A stretch of DNA of 37,129 nucleotides from Rhodospirillaceae bacterium (GCA_024640685.1 JAHEEN010000009.1:1-37129); one strand, 5' to 3'; positions 1-13,836 are shown, counted from the first letter of the stretch. Numbers and translations are program-made. Notes: generated from the letters alone by a model not told the origin.

Positions 1-2
1 TC

Positions 3-1517
3 ATGGATGCGACCGACGCGTTTCGTCGGCCTGTCAGCGACGAAGCAGAGCTCGCCGGAATGCCTCCTCTTATCATCGAGCGCGCCCGGGAGGCTGCCGA
101 GTCGGAGGGCTCGAGCGGTTATCTGTTGACGCTCGATGCACCCACGTATTCGGCAGTCATGGCGCAAGCCGACTCCGAGGCGCTACGCGCCGAGTACTAC
201 GAGGCCTGGGTCACCCGCGCGTCCGATTGCGGTCCGCACGCGGGCCAGTGGAACAACGCCGATATCATCGAGCGCATTCTCGCGCTACGCCACGAATCTG
301 CCGATCTGCTCGGTTATCCGAGCTTCGCCGCGTTATCGCTGGCCACGAAAATGGCCGGCAGCGCCGACGACGTGATCGAATTCTTACGCGGCCTCGGGCG
401 CAGGAGCAAGCCGGTGGCCGAGTCGGAGCTTGCCAGACTCGAGAAGCACGCAGGTAGAAAACTCGAGGCCTGGGATATCGCTTACTACTCCGAGCGGCTG
501 AAGCGCCAGCTGTTCAGTTTCTCCGACGAGGATCTACGCCCGTACTTTCCTGCCCCACGTGTGCTCGACGGTGCGTTCGAGATCATCCGAGAGCTGCTCG
601 GAATTCGCATCGAGCGCGTTCCCGCGGTTGGTCTCTGGCACGCCGATGCCGAGAGATTCGAGCTGCGCGACAATCGTGAGCAGTTGATCGGCACGCTGCT
701 GACCGACCTATACGCGCGCCCCAACAAGCGAGGCGGCGCGTGGATGGATGGCGCGTACTCGCGGAGTTGGCTGCCCAAGGCCGAACAACTGCCGGTCGCT
801 TATCTGGTTTGTAATTTCAATCCTCCGACCGCATCACGACCTTCGCTGTTAACCCACGGCGAGGTCGTTACCGTATTCCACGAGCTCGGCCACGCGTTGC
901 ACCATCTACTGACGGAGATCGACTATCCATCGCTATCCGGAATCAACGGCGTTCCCTGGGATGCCGTCGAGTTGCCTAGCCAGTTTCTCGAGAACTACGC
1001 TTGGCTCGAGGCCGCGCTGCCGAGGATCTCGGCGCACTACGAGACCGGCGAGCCGCTGCCGGCTCAGACGCTCGCAACCCTAAAGCAAACACGCCGCTTT
1101 CAAGCCGGTCTGGCGATGGTTCGGCAGCTTGAGTTCGGTCTGTTCGATTTTCTGATGCACGCCGAATACGATCCGGCCCGCGGTGGTCGCGTCGACGAAC
1201 ATCTGGCGACGGTGCGCGAGGAGATCGCGGTCATCGAGGTCCCTACGTACAACCGATTTCCGAACACGTTCTCGCACGTGTTCGGTGGGGGTTATGCGGC
1301 TGGTTACTACAGCTACAAATGGGCTGAGGTCCTCGCCGCCGATGCCTACTCGGCGTTCGAGGAGCGCGGCAGCTTCGACCGCGATACGGCCGAGAGATAC
1401 CGACGATGTATTCTCGCTGCAGGCGGTAGCCGCGATACACTTGCTGCATTCACGGAGTTTCGTGGCCGCGAGCCGAGCTTGGATCCACTATTGCGTCAGT
1501 CCGGTATCGTTGCCTGA
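3..1517 (+). CDS. prlC: Oligopeptidase A-like M3 family metallopeptidase (5' end truncated by window edge)
   Basis: HELGHALHH zinc motif in VVTVFHELGHALHHLLTEI; C-terminal FSHVFGGGYAAGYYSYKWAEVLAADAYSAF typical of M3 thimet-type oligopeptidases. The frame is open to the first base; only 504 aa are present, so the N-terminus is probably missing. Confidence 0.9.
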   Translation: MDATDAFRRPVSDEAELAGMPPLIIERAREAAESEGSSGYLLTLDAPTYSAVMAQADSEALRAEYYEAWVTRASDCGPHAGQWNNADIIERILALRHESADLLGYPSFAALSLATKMAGSADDVIEFLRGLGRRSKPVAESELARLEKHAGRKLEAWDIAYYSERLKRQLFSFSDEDLRPYFPAPRVLDGAFEIIRELLGIRIERVPAVGLWHADAERFELRDNREQLIGTLLTDLYARPNKRGGAWMDGAYSRSWLPKAEQLPVAYLVCNFNPPTASRPSLLTHGEVVTVFHELGHALHHLLTEIDYPSLSGINGVPWDAVELPSQFLENYAWLEAALPRISAHYETGEPLPAQTLATLKQTRRFQAGLAMVRQLEFGLFDFLMHAEYDPARGGRVDEHLATVREEIAVIEVPTYNRFPNTFSHVFGGGYAAGYYSYKWAEVLAADAYSAFEERGSFDRDTAERYRRCILAAGGSRDTLAAFTEFRGREPSLDPLLRQSGIVA

Positions 1518-1522
1518 TCTCG

Positions 1523-2302
1523 ATGACGATGAAGATCGCCAGTTGGAACGTCAATAGCTTGCGCGTACGGCTCGAGCACGTGCTCGACTGGCTCACCCGT
1601 GAGACGCCCGACGTGCTCGGGCTGCAGGAAACCAAGCTAACCGACGACAAGTTTCCGGTCGCGGAGCTCGAGGCCATCGGTTACCGCTGCGCGTTCAGCG
1701 GTCAACGCACGTACAACGGCGTAGCGCTGTTGAGCCGCACCGAGATCGAGGATGTCGTCACTGACTTCGACGGATTCGAGGACGAACAACGTCGTATTCT
1801 CGGCGCTCGCATCGGCGGCGTTCGGGTATTCAACCTCTACGTGCCAAACGGCCAAAGCGTCGGCTCCGACAAGTATCGCTATAAGCTCGACTGGCTCGAA
1901 GCCCTGCATGGGCAGCTCGATCGCGAGCTTACGACCAACGACCATGTCGTCGTCGTCGGAGACTTCAATATTGCGCCCGACGACCGAGACGTTCACGACC
2001 CGGACGCGTGGCACGAGAAAATTCTCTGCAGCACGGACGAGCGCAATGCGCTGCGACGGATCTTTGACCTGGGCTTCGTCGATACCTATCGACTCGCCGA
2101 GCAAGCCAACGGCCAGTTCAGCTGGTGGGATTACCGCGCGGCTGGGTTTCGTCGCAATCTGGGACTTCGTATCGACTTGATCCTCGCGTCGACTAAACTC
2201 GGTGAGCGTTGCATTCGCTCCGTAATCGACGTTGCGCCGCGACGACTCGAGCGCCCGTCCGATCACGCGCCGGTCGTCGCCGAGTTCGATCTGGCGAGTT
2301 GA
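1523..2302 (+). CDS. xthA: Exodeoxyribonuclease III (start may be 1529, MKIASWN...)
   Basis: KIASWNVNSLRVRLEHVLDWL, LGLQETKL, VVVGDFNIAPDDRDVHDP, RRNLGLRIDLILAS and PSDHAPVVAEF: full set of Exo III / AP endonuclease motifs. Confidence 0.93.
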   Translation: MTMKIASWNVNSLRVRLEHVLDWLTRETPDVLGLQETKLTDDKFPVAELEAIGYRCAFSGQRTYNGVALLSRTEIEDVVTDFDGFEDEQRRILGARIGGVRVFNLYVPNGQSVGSDKYRYKLDWLEALHGQLDRELTTNDHVVVVGDFNIAPDDRDVHDPDAWHEKILCSTDERNALRRIFDLGFVDTYRLAEQANGQFSWWDYRAAGFRRNLGLRIDLILASTKLGERCIRSVIDVAPRRLERPSDHAPVVAEFDLAS

Positions 2303-2313
2303 TTGGCTCGACG

Positions 2314-3405
2314 ATGCCCGGCATGGAATCCATCGCGATGACTGCTGTCCGAGACGACTATTATCAGGAGCGCCGCAGCGAGTTCGACGTCACCAATACC
2401 GTCGACGTCAGCTCGCCGGTCGCAGTGCGCAATGCCGTAGCGGAGATCTTCGTCGAGCTCTATCCGAACGCGTCGTTCGATCCGGTCTTAATGGCGTTCT
2501 TCGACTTCGAGCGCTACTTCACCGGGTCGCACGCTGACTATCACGGCGTCGACACGAGCTACCATGACATCCAGCACACGCTCGACATGACGCTCGCGCT
2601 CGCGCGGCTGGTCGCAGGATACGAGCACACGCACGGCAGCGCGGATCGGCTGGGCGCGGATCGCGCGCGCCTCGGCCTCGTGACAGCGCTGTATCACGAC
2701 GCAGGCTACCTGCGTCACCGCGCCCGTGATGGCCATGCGCTCAACGGTGCCGAGTTTACGCTGAGGCACGTGTCTCGCAGCGCCGAGTTTCTCGGCGAGT
2801 ACTTGCCTACGATCGGTCTCGACGCCGATGTGCCGGTCGCCAAACAGATCGTGCATTTCACAGGTTACGAGCTCAGCCTCGACAGCATCGAGCTCGAACA
2901 GCCGCAGGACAGTGCTATCGGTCACTTGCTCGGCACGGCCGATCTCCTTGCTCAGATGGCCGACCGCTGCTATCTCGAAAAATGCCGCGACCGGCTATTC
3001 GCCGAATTCGTCGTCGCCGGCATTGCAATTGACGACACCGGCGTCGAGACCGTCGTCCGCTATCGTTCCGGCAAGGACTTATTACGCAAAACGCTGGCAT
3101 TCTACGAATACTCGGCGCGCGACCGCCTGGATCGGAGCTTCAATCGTGCTTATCGATATCTCGAGGCCTACTTCGAAGCCGAAAATCCATACGTCATCTT
3201 CGTATCGAAGAATCTCGAGCATCTCGGCCGCATCGTCGAGGACGATACCTGGGATGAGCTGCGCAGACATCCGCCGTGCTTCATGCCAGCTCCGGACGGC
3301 GAATCGCATTTGACCGAGCTCGCACTGGAACGCATCAGAAAATTGGCGTCGGCCAACAAGATCGCGCTGACCGGCAATCATCGCTTACTACCGGCATTCG
3401 GCTAA
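2314..3405 (+). CDS. HD-domain metal-dependent phosphohydrolase (cyclic nucleotide phosphodiesterase-like)
   Basis: YHDIQHTLDM ... ALYHDAGYLRH ... IVHFTGYEL ... HLLGTADLLAQMADRCY: HD-type histidine/aspartate pattern. Track ORF starts at 2209 inside xthA; in-frame ATG at 2314 (MPGMESIAM) follows the xthA stop. Confidence 0.72.
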   Translation: MPGMESIAMTAVRDDYYQERRSEFDVTNTVDVSSPVAVRNAVAEIFVELYPNASFDPVLMAFFDFERYFTGSHADYHGVDTSYHDIQHTLDMTLALARLVAGYEHTHGSADRLGADRARLGLVTALYHDAGYLRHRARDGHALNGAEFTLRHVSRSAEFLGEYLPTIGLDADVPVAKQIVHFTGYELSLDSIELEQPQDSAIGHLLGTADLLAQMADRCYLEKCRDRLFAEFVVAGIAIDDTGVETVVRYRSGKDLLRKTLAFYEYSARDRLDRSFNRAYRYLEAYFEAENPYVIFVSKNLEHLGRIVEDDTWDELRRHPPCFMPAPDGESHLTELALERIRKLASANKIALTGNHRLLPAFG

Positions 3406-3408
3406 CCT

Positions 3409-3427
3409 GTGCCCGTCTCGGCACGGG
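3409..3427. other. Two overlapping, mutually exclusive short hairpins between convergent genes
   Basis: GTGCC-cgtctc-GGCAC (3409-3413/3420-3424) and CCCGT-ctcggc-ACGGG (3412-3416/3423-3427) in the 35-nt gap between the HD gene (+) and glmS (-). No U tract. Confidence 0.3.
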
Positions 3428-3440
3428 TAGTGAGAACACG

Positions 3441-5273
3441 TTACTCGACAGTCACGGATTTCGCGAGATTGCGCGGCTGGTCGACGTCGGTGCCCTTGAG
3501 AACCGCGACGTGATAGGCCAAAAGCTGTAGCGGCACGGTGTACACAATCGGCGCAATCAAGAGATCGACATGCGGCATCGGCAGCACGGTGACGCCGTCG
3601 TCGGAGTCAATGCCGGTCTCGGCATCCGCGAAGACATACAGTTGTCCGCCTCGCGCACGCACGACTTGCATGTTGGACTTGAGCTTGTCGAGCAGCTCGT
3701 TGTTCGGCGCGACGACGACGACCGGCATCTCCTCGTCGATCAGCGCGAGCGGGCCGTGCTTGAGCTCGCCGGCCGCATAGGCTTCGGCATGAATGTACGA
3801 GATTTCCTTGAGCTTGAGCGCCCCCTCCATCGCGATCGGCCACATCGGCCCGCGACCGAGAAAGAGGGTATGGTGCTTCTCGGCGAATACCTCCGCGAGC
3901 TCGCGCAGCGCCGCGTCCATCGTCAGTGTCTGCTCGACGATCTTCGGTAGCTTGACCAGCTGGCTAACGAACTCGCGCTCGCGCGATTCGGACATGCCTC
4001 GCTGACTCGCCAGCATCAACGTGACGAGCAACAGGCTCTGCAGCTGCGTCGTAAACGCCTTCGTGCTTGCGACGCCAATCTCCGGCCCCGCATGCGTCAT
4101 CATGACGAGATCGGACTCACGCACCATTGAGCTGTGGGCGCTGTTGCAGATCGTCAACGACCCCAGGTAGCCCGATTTTTTTGCCCTGCGCAGTGCCTCG
4201 AGCGTATCGGCCGTCTCTCCGGACTGCGACAACGTCACGAACAGCGAGTCGGGCGGCACGACGACCTGACGGTAGCGGTACTCACTCGCTATCTCGACGT
4301 GGCATTGCACGCCGGCCAGCGCCTCGAGCCAGTACTTGCCGACGAGGCCCGCGTGATAGCTGGTTCCACAGGCGACAATGTGGACGTTCTGCACGCGCGG
4401 CAACAGCGTCGCCGCAGCCGGTCCTAATGACTCGGTTAGCACTGCGCCATCTGCGATACGGCCGTAGAGCGTATCGGTCAGCGCTGCTGGCTGGTCGAAG
4501 ATCTCCTTGAGCATGAAATGCCGATACGGCCCTTTCTCGACGGCGTCGGCGCTGACGGTCGTCTCGTGGACGTCGCGTCTCACTTCGTTACCCTTCGCGT
4601 CGTACACGGTCACGCGCTCACGCGTGATTTCCGCAACATCGCCCTCGTCGAGGTAGACGAAGCGCTGGGTTACAGGCAGCAATGCCGGGATACCGCTTGC
4701 GACGAAATTCTCGCCGAGTCCTAACCCGATGACGAGCGGGCTTGCGATACGGGTTGCGATAATGCGCTCGGGATGCTCGACGTCGATGACGAGCAACGCA
4801 TAGGCGCCGGTAAATCGTTCGACGGCCGCGCGTACGGCATCGAGCAAGTCTAGGCCTTCGTCGAGATACCGATGAACCAAATGAGCTGCAACTTCGGTAT
4901 CGGTCTCGGACTCGAACACATAGCCTGCTACCGTCAGCTCGTCTCTGATCTCCTGGAAGTTCTCGATGATACCGTTGTGAATGACCGCGACCCGGCTCCG
5001 TGACACATGCGGATGCGCGTTTCGCTCGGTGACGCCGCCGTGCGTCGCCCAACGGGTGTGTGCGATACCGAGTCGCCCGGCAAGCGGATGCTCGGCAAGC
5101 TTGGTTTCGAGCTCCGCGACCTTGCCGGTGGTGCGCACGAGTCCGAGTGCGCTGTCACCCTGCGCAACGACGATCCCGGCTGAATCGTAGCCGCGATACT
5201 CGAGCCGGTGCAGGCCTTCGATCAGCACCGGCACGACGTTGCGCTCCGCGATGGCTCCAACGATTCCACACAT
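3441..5273 (-). CDS. glmS: Glutamine--fructose-6-phosphate aminotransferase (isomerizing)
   Basis: Starts [33 protein letters not shown] (catalytic Cys after Met); two SIS domains; ends NLAKSVTVE. Track ORF is extended upstream to 5531; the true start CAT is at 5271-5273 (610 aa). Confidence 0.97.
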   Translation of the reverse strand: MCGIVGAIAERNVVPVLIEGLHRLEYRGYDSAGIVVAQGDSALGLVRTTGKVAELETKLAEHPLAGRLGIAHTRWATHGGVTERNAHPHVSRSRVAVIHNGIIENFQEIRDELTVAGYVFESETDTEVAAHLVHRYLDEGLDLLDAVRAAVERFTGAYALLVIDVEHPERIIATRIASPLVIGLGLGENFVASGIPALLPVTQRFVYLDEGDVAEITRERVTVYDAKGNEVRRDVHETTVSADAVEKGPYRHFMLKEIFDQPAALTDTLYGRIADGAVLTESLGPAAATLLPRVQNVHIVACGTSYHAGLVGKYWLEALAGVQCHVEIASEYRYRQVVVPPDSLFVTLSQSGETADTLEALRRAKKSGYLGSLTICNSAHSSMVRESDLVMMTHAGPEIGVASTKAFTTQLQSLLLVTLMLASQRGMSESREREFVSQLVKLPKIVEQTLTMDAALRELAEVFAEKHHTLFLGRGPMWPIAMEGALKLKEISYIHAEAYAAGELKHGPLALIDEEMPVVVVAPNNELLDKLKSNMQVVRARGGQLYVFADAETGIDSDDGVTVLPMPHVDLLIAPIVYTVPLQLLAYHVAVLKGTDVDQPRNLAKSVTVE

Positions 5274-5305
5274 AGTCGCTGTTCCGTGACGACTCGCTAG
5301 CTCGC

Positions 5306-6676
5306 TCAGTCCCGAGGCTTCTTCTCGGGCCGTCGCCAGCCCGGTATCGTCGTAGGTCGCGTCCGCGCGACCGTCAGTGCGTCCGCCGCGACGTCTTTGG
5401 ACAACGTCGCGCCCGCACCAATCGTCGCCCCATCGCCGACGGCAATGGGCGCGACCAGCATGACACCGGAACCGACGAAGACGTTGTCGCCGATCGTCGT
5501 GCGGTGCTTGTTCGCGCCATCGTAGTTGCACGTGATCGTGCCCGCGCCGATGTTGACGCCGGTGCCGACGTGGGTGTCGCCCACGTAGCTCAAATGATTG
5601 ACCTTGCTGCCGGCTTCGATCTCGCTGGCCTTGATCTCTACGAAGTTACCGATTTTGACACGCTCGATGAACGTAGCGCCCGGGCGCAATCTCGCAAACG
5701 GCCCTATCTCGCAACTCGGTCCCGCTGTCACGCCTGACATCACGCAGTGAGGATGCACGATGCAGTCGTCGCCCAGCGTTGAATTTTCGATGACCGAATA
5801 CGGTCCGATGCGGACGCGATCACCGAGCACAACGCGCCCGATCAGGACGGCACCGACGTCGATGAACACGTCCTTACCGATCGTAATGTCGCCGCGCTGC
5901 TCGATTCGAGACGGGTCCGCAAGCGTCGCGCCTTGATCGAGCAAGCGCTGCGCGTAGCGCCCCTGCACGATGCGCTCGGCGGCTGCGAGCTGCGCGCGAT
6001 CGTTGATCCCGAGCACTTCGTTCGCATCGGGTGCCTCGACGGTAACGATCGGTAGCTGCTCGGCGACAGCGCTAGCAATGACATCGGTTAGGTAATACTC
6101 GCCCTGCGCGTTGTCGGGCTCGAGCTCTGCGAGCACGCGGGCGAGCCATCCGGCCGGCATGAGCATGACACCGGTGTTGATTTCATCGATTGCGCACTGC
6201 TCGTCAGTCGCATCGCTTTCCTCGACGATCCCTGTGACGTTGCCGTCGGCGTCGCGCACTATCCGACCGTAGCCGCTGGGATCGGCCAGCTTCGCGGTCA
6301 AAAGACCGAACGAGTCGGGCGTTACCACGTCGCACAATATCGCGAGCGTCTCGACCGCGAGCAGCGGCGCATCGCCGCACAGCACGAGTACCTGGTGATC
6401 TGCAGGTACGGCCGGCAATGATTGCGCGACGGCATGACCCGTGCCGAGCTGCTCGGCCTGCAGCGTCCAGGTCAGATCCTCGTCGGCGAACGCGTTGCGC
6501 ACAGTGTCGCCACCGTATCCGTAGACGACGTTGATCGTATCGGCATCCAGGGCACGCGCTGTCTCGATGACGTGCGCAAGCAGCGCCCGCCCGGCTAGCG
6601 GCTGCAGAACCTTGGGCTGCTCGGAGTTCATCCGTGTGCCCTGCCCGGCGGCCAGGATCACGATACTCAATGCCAC
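5306..6676 (-). CDS. glmU: Bifunctional UDP-GlcNAc pyrophosphorylase / glucosamine-1-phosphate N-acetyltransferase
   Basis: [26 protein letters not shown] nucleotidyltransferase motif plus C-terminal left-handed beta-helix hexapeptides ([31 protein letters not shown]). GTG start at 6676 gives 456 aa; track ORF start at 6787 is over-extended. Confidence 0.96.
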   Translation of the reverse strand: MALSIVILAAGQGTRMNSEQPKVLQPLAGRALLAHVIETARALDADTINVVYGYGGDTVRNAFADEDLTWTLQAEQLGTGHAVAQSLPAVPADHQVLVLCGDAPLLAVETLAILCDVVTPDSFGLLTAKLADPSGYGRIVRDADGNVTGIVEESDATDEQCAIDEINTGVMLMPAGWLARVLAELEPDNAQGEYYLTDVIASAVAEQLPIVTVEAPDANEVLGINDRAQLAAAERIVQGRYAQRLLDQGATLADPSRIEQRGDITIGKDVFIDVGAVLIGRVVLGDRVRIGPYSVIENSTLGDDCIVHPHCVMSGVTAGPSCEIGPFARLRPGATFIERVKIGNFVEIKASEIEAGSKVNHLSYVGDTHVGTGVNIGAGTITCNYDGANKHRTTIGDNVFVGSGVMLVAPIAVGDGATIGAGATLSKDVAADALTVARTRPTTIPGWRRPEKKPRD

Positions 6677-6873
6677 GGTGTGGATACCTCGGTCACATCG
6701 GCGCTCGATGAAGGCCGCATGATACCGCGTTCGCCACGGCTGGAATGTGACATGGCGAGCACCAGGCCGACGCGCGTTTTCCTGCAATTAGGTGTAACAG
6801 ACAGACAACCAATTGATTCGGTCGACAGGGACCGCCGCGCCGAGTCGATCAGCCGCGCCCAGCGAACGTCGTA

Positions 6874-7290
6874 TTAGCGCTTGCCCTTGAGCTTCTGCGC
6901 GGCGCGGTAACGCGCCTCAGCTTCGACGAGCTCGGCCTGCGCCTGCTCGAGGTCGATCTCGCCGTGACGCCCCTCGAGCGCTTCGCGCGCCGCCTCGCGA
7001 GCCGCGAGAGCGGCATCCTCATCGAGCTGCTCCGCATGCAGCGCGCTATCGGCGAGAATCGTCACGAGGTGTGGCTGAACCTCGAGAACCCCGCCGGTGA
7101 CGTAGAACAACCGCTCCGTGCCCTCGTCGCTTTGGACGCGGACCTCGCCGGGCTTGAGATCCGTCAACAGCGGCGCATGGCGGGGCGCGATGCCGATCTC
7201 ACCGAGCTTCGCCGGCGCAAACACCATCGCGGCGTCGCCCGAGAAAATCTCACCCTCGGCGCTAACGATGTCGACACGGATATTGGCCAT
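6874..7290 (-). CDS. atpC: F-type ATP synthase epsilon subunit
   Basis: MANIRVDIVSAEGEIFSGDAAMVFAPAKLGEIGIAPRHAPLLTDLKPGEVRV; position at the end of the atp cluster. Confidence 0.96.
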   Translation of the reverse strand: MANIRVDIVSAEGEIFSGDAAMVFAPAKLGEIGIAPRHAPLLTDLKPGEVRVQSDEGTERLFYVTGGVLEVQPHLVTILADSALHAEQLDEDAALAAREAAREALEGRHGEIDLEQAQAELVEAEARYRAAQKLKGKR

Positions 7291-7305
7291 TGTGGGCTTC
7301 GTCCC

Positions 7306-8700
<1,395 letters not shown>

Positions 8701-8717
8701 CTATTTCACTATCCGTT

Positions 8718-9578
8718 TCAAACGGCCGCCGCGCCACCCACGATCTCGGAGATTTCCTGGGTGATGGCTGCTTGGCGCGCCTTGTTGTAGATCAGTTGCA
8801 GCTGATCGATGAACTTGCCCGCATTGTCCGTAGCCGCCTTCATTGCGACCATCTTCGATGCCATCTCGCACGCGACGTTCTCGACGGCGGCCCGGTAAAC
8901 CTGCGACTCGATGTAACGCATCAAGACATTGTCGAGCAGATCGGCAGCGTCCGGCTCGTAAATGTAGTCCCAGCTCTCCTGGAGCTCCGACTTGTCGACA
9001 GCCTCGACCGGGAGCAGCGTGCGAATCTCTGGCGTTTGCGTCATCGTGTTCTCGAACACGTTGTGCACCAGAAAGAGTTTGTCGATCGTGCCCTGCACGT
9101 ACTCGTCCGTCATCGCGGTGATCGTGCCGATTAGGTCGGCAACCTTGGGAGCGTCGCCTAGATGCGTCGCTGCCGCAACGATGTTCGTCCGTAGACGACG
9201 GAGAAACGCGACCCCCTTGGCTCCGATGACGCACAGATCGACTTCGACGCCCTTCTCCTGCCACGCTCGCATGTCGTTCAACATCGCGCGAAACAGATTG
9301 ACGTTCAGCGAGCCGCATAAGCCGCGATCCGTCGTAATGACGATGTAGCCGACGCGCTTGATCTCGCGCGAATCGAGAAACGGGTGGCGGTAGTCGGGAT
9401 TGGCCTCGGACAAGTGTCCGATCACCGTGCGAATACGCTCGGCATACGGCCGCGACGCTGCCATGCGATCCTGCGTCTTGCGCAGCTTCGATGCAGCGAC
9501 CATTTCCATGGCCTTCGTGATCTTCTGCGTGTTCTTGACGCTATTGATCTTCGTGCGAATTTCTTTGCCGACCGCCAT
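8718..9578 (-). CDS. atpG: F-type ATP synthase gamma subunit
   Basis: [30 protein letters not shown]-terminus and ...[32 protein letters not shown]-terminus. Confidence 0.98.
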   Translation of the reverse strand: MAVGKEIRTKINSVKNTQKITKAMEMVAASKLRKTQDRMAASRPYAERIRTVIGHLSEANPDYRHPFLDSREIKRVGYIVITTDRGLCGSLNVNLFRAMLNDMRAWQEKGVEVDLCVIGAKGVAFLRRLRTNIVAAATHLGDAPKVADLIGTITAMTDEYVQGTIDKLFLVHNVFENTMTQTPEIRTLLPVEAVDKSELQESWDYIYEPDAADLLDNVLMRYIESQVYRAAVENVACEMASKMVAMKAATDNAGKFIDQLQLIYNKARQAAITQEISEIVGGAAAV

Positions 9579-9609
9579 CGCGTGTTCCTATCAACCTGCC
9601 CGTGCGCGC

Positions 9610-11151
9610 TCAGTAAGTGCCGGTCGACTTGAATGCCTCGACAACGGCTTTGAGCTCTGCCGCTATCTCGTCGTTGTAATCGCCCGTCGCATTGATCTTC
9701 TCCATCAGTGCCGCCGCATTGGCGTTCGCATGCGCGTGCAGGCCGGCTTCGAACGCAACGACTTTATCGACCGGTACGTCGTCGAGAAGCCCTTCGTTGA
9801 CCGCGAACAGCGAGATCGCCATCTCGGCAACCGACAGCGGCGAGTACTGTGGCTGTTTCATGAGCTCCGTAACACGCTGGCCGCGCTCGAGCTGCCGGCG
9901 TGTGGCCTCGTCGAGATCGGACGCAAACTGCGCAAAAGCCGCAAGTTCGCGGAACTGCGCGAGAGCGAGCCGCACGCCGCCACCGAGCTTTTTGACGATC
10001 TGCGTCTGCGCAGCGCCGCCGACACGCGACACCGACAAACCCGCATTGATCGCCGGGCGAATACCGGCGTTGAACAAATCAGTCTCGAGAAAAATTTGGC
10101 CGTCCGTAATCGAGATCACGTTCGTCGGCACGAACGCCGACACGTCACCGGCTTGCGTCTCGATGATCGGCAGCGCAGTCAGCGAGCCTGTCTGGCCCTT
10201 GACCTCACCATCGGTAAAGCGCTCGACGTAGTCGGCATTGACGCGCGCGGCACGCTCGAGCAGCCGCGAGTGCAGATAAAACACGTCGCCGGGATAGGCC
10301 TCGCGGCCTGGTGGGCGGCGCAGTAGCAGCGACACCTGACGATAGGCCCAGGCCTGCTTCGTCAAATCGTCATAGATAATGAGCGCGTCCTGGCCGCGGT
10401 CACGAAAGTACTCGCCCATCGCGCAACCGGAATACGGCGCGATGTACTGCATCGCGGCCGACTCCGACGCCGAGGCCGCGACGATGATCGTGTGCTCCAT
10501 CGCGCCGTGCTCTTCGAGCCGTCTGACGAGATTGGCGACGGTCGAATTCTTCTGGCCGATCGCGACGTAAATGCACTTGATGCCCGTGCCTTTCTGGTTG
10601 ATGATCGTATCGATCGCGACGGCACTCTTGCCGGTTTGGCGGTCGCCGATGATCAGCTCGCGTTGGCCGCGGCCGATCGGGACCATCGAGTCGATCGATT
10701 TCAGCCCCGTCTGCACCGGCTGGCTGACCGACTTACGATCGATGACGCCCGGCGCGACCTTCTCAATTGCCGACGTGATCGCCGCATCGATCGGTCCCTT
10801 GCCGTCCAACGGCCGGCCCAGAGAGTCGACGACACGACCCAATAGCGCCTCGCCGACCGGAACCTCGAGAATGCGTCCAGTCGTCTTGACCGAATCGCCC
10901 TCGGACAGATGCTTGTAATCTCCGAGCACGACAGCACCGACCGAGTCCTGCTCGAGGTTCAACGCGAGCCCGAACGTATTGCCTGGAAACTCGATCATCT
11001 CGCCGTACTGCACGTCGCCGAGCCCGTGAATTCGAACGATGCCGTCGGTCAACGCGATGATCGTGCCGACGTCGCGCGCTTCGGACGAGGCCTCGAAGTT
11101 CTCGATTCGTTGTCGAATCAGATCGCTGATTTCAGACGCTTTCAATGCCAT
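9610..11151 (-). CDS. atpA: F-type ATP synthase alpha subunit
   Basis: [19 protein letters not shown] Walker [43 protein letters not shown]. Confidence 0.98.
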   Translation of the reverse strand: MALKASEISDLIRQRIENFEASSEARDVGTIIALTDGIVRIHGLGDVQYGEMIEFPGNTFGLALNLEQDSVGAVVLGDYKHLSEGDSVKTTGRILEVPVGEALLGRVVDSLGRPLDGKGPIDAAITSAIEKVAPGVIDRKSVSQPVQTGLKSIDSMVPIGRGQRELIIGDRQTGKSAVAIDTIINQKGTGIKCIYVAIGQKNSTVANLVRRLEEHGAMEHTIIVAASASESAAMQYIAPYSGCAMGEYFRDRGQDALIIYDDLTKQAWAYRQVSLLLRRPPGREAYPGDVFYLHSRLLERAARVNADYVERFTDGEVKGQTGSLTALPIIETQAGDVSAFVPTNVISITDGQIFLETDLFNAGIRPAINAGLSVSRVGGAAQTQIVKKLGGGVRLALAQFRELAAFAQFASDLDEATRRQLERGQRVTELMKQPQYSPLSVAEMAISLFAVNEGLLDDVPVDKVVAFEAGLHAHANANAAALMEKINATGDYNDEIAAELKAVVEAFKSTGTY

Positions 11152-11163
11152 TGGTATTCCCCA

Positions 11164-11718
11164 TTAACCGATCAACGCCGCGGCGAGCCGCTCCAAGCGG
11201 CTTTTCACCGAGCCGTCGATGACTCTATCGTCGGCGCGCACGATCGCGCCGCCGACTAAATTCGAATCGACCGCAACTTCGATCTCGACAGAACGACCGA
11301 GCCGCTCGCGTAATGCCGCTGTCATCGTCTCGAGTTGTCGTGCGTCGACATCGCTCGCCGAGTAAAGCTTGACGGTCACCTTGTTCTCGGCATCCGCTCG
11401 AAGCTTGTCGAATTGCGCTGCGATCTCGGGCAGCGCGGCCAACCGGCCATTCTCGCTAAGCAACGCCAGAAGATTACGGCCCTGGGCCGAGCCGATCGTA
11501 TCGGACACGGCGGTTGCGGCCAGCACACCGACGAGAAAAGCCGCACGCTCGTTCGCTTTGAGCGCGGGCGTTGCCAGATACGCTCGCGCAACCGGGTCTG
11601 CGACGACACCGGCCGCGGCGTGTAACGCCTCGGACCAATTCGCGAGACGCCCGTCGCTGTTCGCGACGTCGAAAACGGCTCGCGCGTAGGGTCGTGCGAT
11701 CGTGCTGTAGTCCGCCAT
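11164..11718 (-). CDS. atpH: F-type ATP synthase delta subunit
   Basis: STIARPYARAVFDVA N-terminus; C-terminal EVAVDSNLVGGAIVRADDRVIDGSVKSRLERL; position between atpF and atpA. Confidence 0.95.
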   Translation of the reverse strand: MADYSTIARPYARAVFDVANSDGRLANWSEALHAAAGVVADPVARAYLATPALKANERAAFLVGVLAATAVSDTIGSAQGRNLLALLSENGRLAALPEIAAQFDKLRADAENKVTVKLYSASDVDARQLETMTAALRERLGRSVEIEVAVDSNLVGGAIVRADDRVIDGSVKSRLERLAAALIG

Positions 11719-11724
11719 TGTCGC

Positions 11725-12195
11725 CTAGAGCTCCGAGGCGAGTCGGTCGAGCAACTCGCGGTGCGCATTCGCGTCGATTTCCCGTGCAAGAATGCGCTCG
11801 GCGCCGGCGACTGCGATCGCCGCAACCTGCCCTCGCAGCTCATCTCGCGCACGATTAGCCTCGATATCGATCTCGGCGCGCGCGCCCTCGAGCTGACGGG
11901 CTCGCTCGGCCTCACCGGCCGATTTGGCTTCCTCGACGATACCGTTCGCTCGGACGCTTGCTTGGTCGACGATACCGCGCGCTTGGTCGCGTGCTTCGGC
12001 GACGATTTTCTCGGCCTCGGAACGTGCCGAAGCTAGATCGGCCTGTCCGCGCTCCGCAGCAGCGAGACCGTCCGCGATCTCCTTCTGGCGCGCTTCGATC
12101 GCATCGGTGATCGGCGGCCAGATGAATTTCATGCAAAACCAGACGAACACGAGCATCGCGATCGACTGGCCAAACAGTGTCATGTTGAAATCCAC
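11725..12195 (-). CDS. atpF: F-type ATP synthase b subunit
   Basis: FNMTLFGQSIAMLVFVWFCMKFIWPPITDAIEARQKEIADGLAAAER; GTG start preceded by GGGAGA. Confidence 0.96.
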   Translation of the reverse strand: MDFNMTLFGQSIAMLVFVWFCMKFIWPPITDAIEARQKEIADGLAAAERGQADLASARSEAEKIVAEARDQARGIVDQASVRANGIVEEAKSAGEAERARQLEGARAEIDIEANRARDELRGQVAAIAVAGAERILAREIDANAHRELLDRLASEL

Positions 12196-12272
12196 TAGAT
12201 TCTCCCGCTAGCTGCGTGCGGCCCGCGCCCCGAATCCGGGGAACGCAGGCGCTTCGCACCCGTAGATCGCTG

Positions 12273-13404
<1,132 letters not shown>

Positions 13405-13806
13405 CTAGCTCTTCGCTCCTAGATCCACGTTCGAGGCCCCGCTGCCCATCAGCAGGCCACCGAAAACGACGAGTTGCGCGGCGATAAATCCACCGAACAC
13501 CGCCGGCGCCGACAGCGGCCTGACGGTCGCAAATATCACGCCGAACAACACAGCCGTTAGCACCGTCTTGCCGACGACCCCAATCCGCGCTGAGCGAACG
13601 ACGGCTTCGGCGGAATCGCGCTCGCGCGGCACCGCCAGCCGAGCAGCCAAATACGCATTAGGCGCTACAGCGGTGATACCGCCAAGCAGCGCCGACATCG
13701 ATTCGACCGGGCCGTAGGCCACGCCCAGCACGACAGCGACGGCGACCGTTACGCCTGCTTGCGTCAGCAAGGTCAACGGCACGACGCGACTGTCGTCTAC
13801 TCGCAC
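13405..13806 (-). CDS. atpI: ATP synthase protein I (start re-assigned to GTG at 13806; 133 aa)
   Basis: Small membrane protein upstream of atpB: LTLLTQAGVTVAVAVVLGVAYGPVESMSALLGGITAVAPNAYLAAR. GTG at 13806 is preceded on the minus strand by AAGAGG at 5-nt spacing. The track start at 13902 would place an intrinsic terminator inside the CDS and overlap a -10 element. Confidence 0.78.
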   Translation of the reverse strand: MRVDDSRVVPLTLLTQAGVTVAVAVVLGVAYGPVESMSALLGGITAVAPNAYLAARLAVPRERDSAEAVVRSARIGVVGKTVLTAVLFGVIFATVRPLSAPAVFGGFIAAQLVVFGGLLMGSGASNVDLGAKS

Positions 13807-13836
13807 AATGGCCTCTTGATCAGCCTGGAACGGCGA

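Noticed and set aside
4176-4182. T7 run on the plus strand within the glmS locus considered as a terminator tail
   Set aside because: No preceding GC hairpin seen and it lies within the glmS coding sequence on the opposite strand.
6679-6687. TGTGGATAC considered as a DnaA box / oriC signal upstream of glmU
   Set aside because: Single one-mismatch site, no cluster or AT-rich unwinding region; oriC not supported here.
9400-10326. 308-aa plus-strand ORF antisense to atpG/atpA
   Set aside because: Spans two antisense conserved genes; shadow-frame composition.
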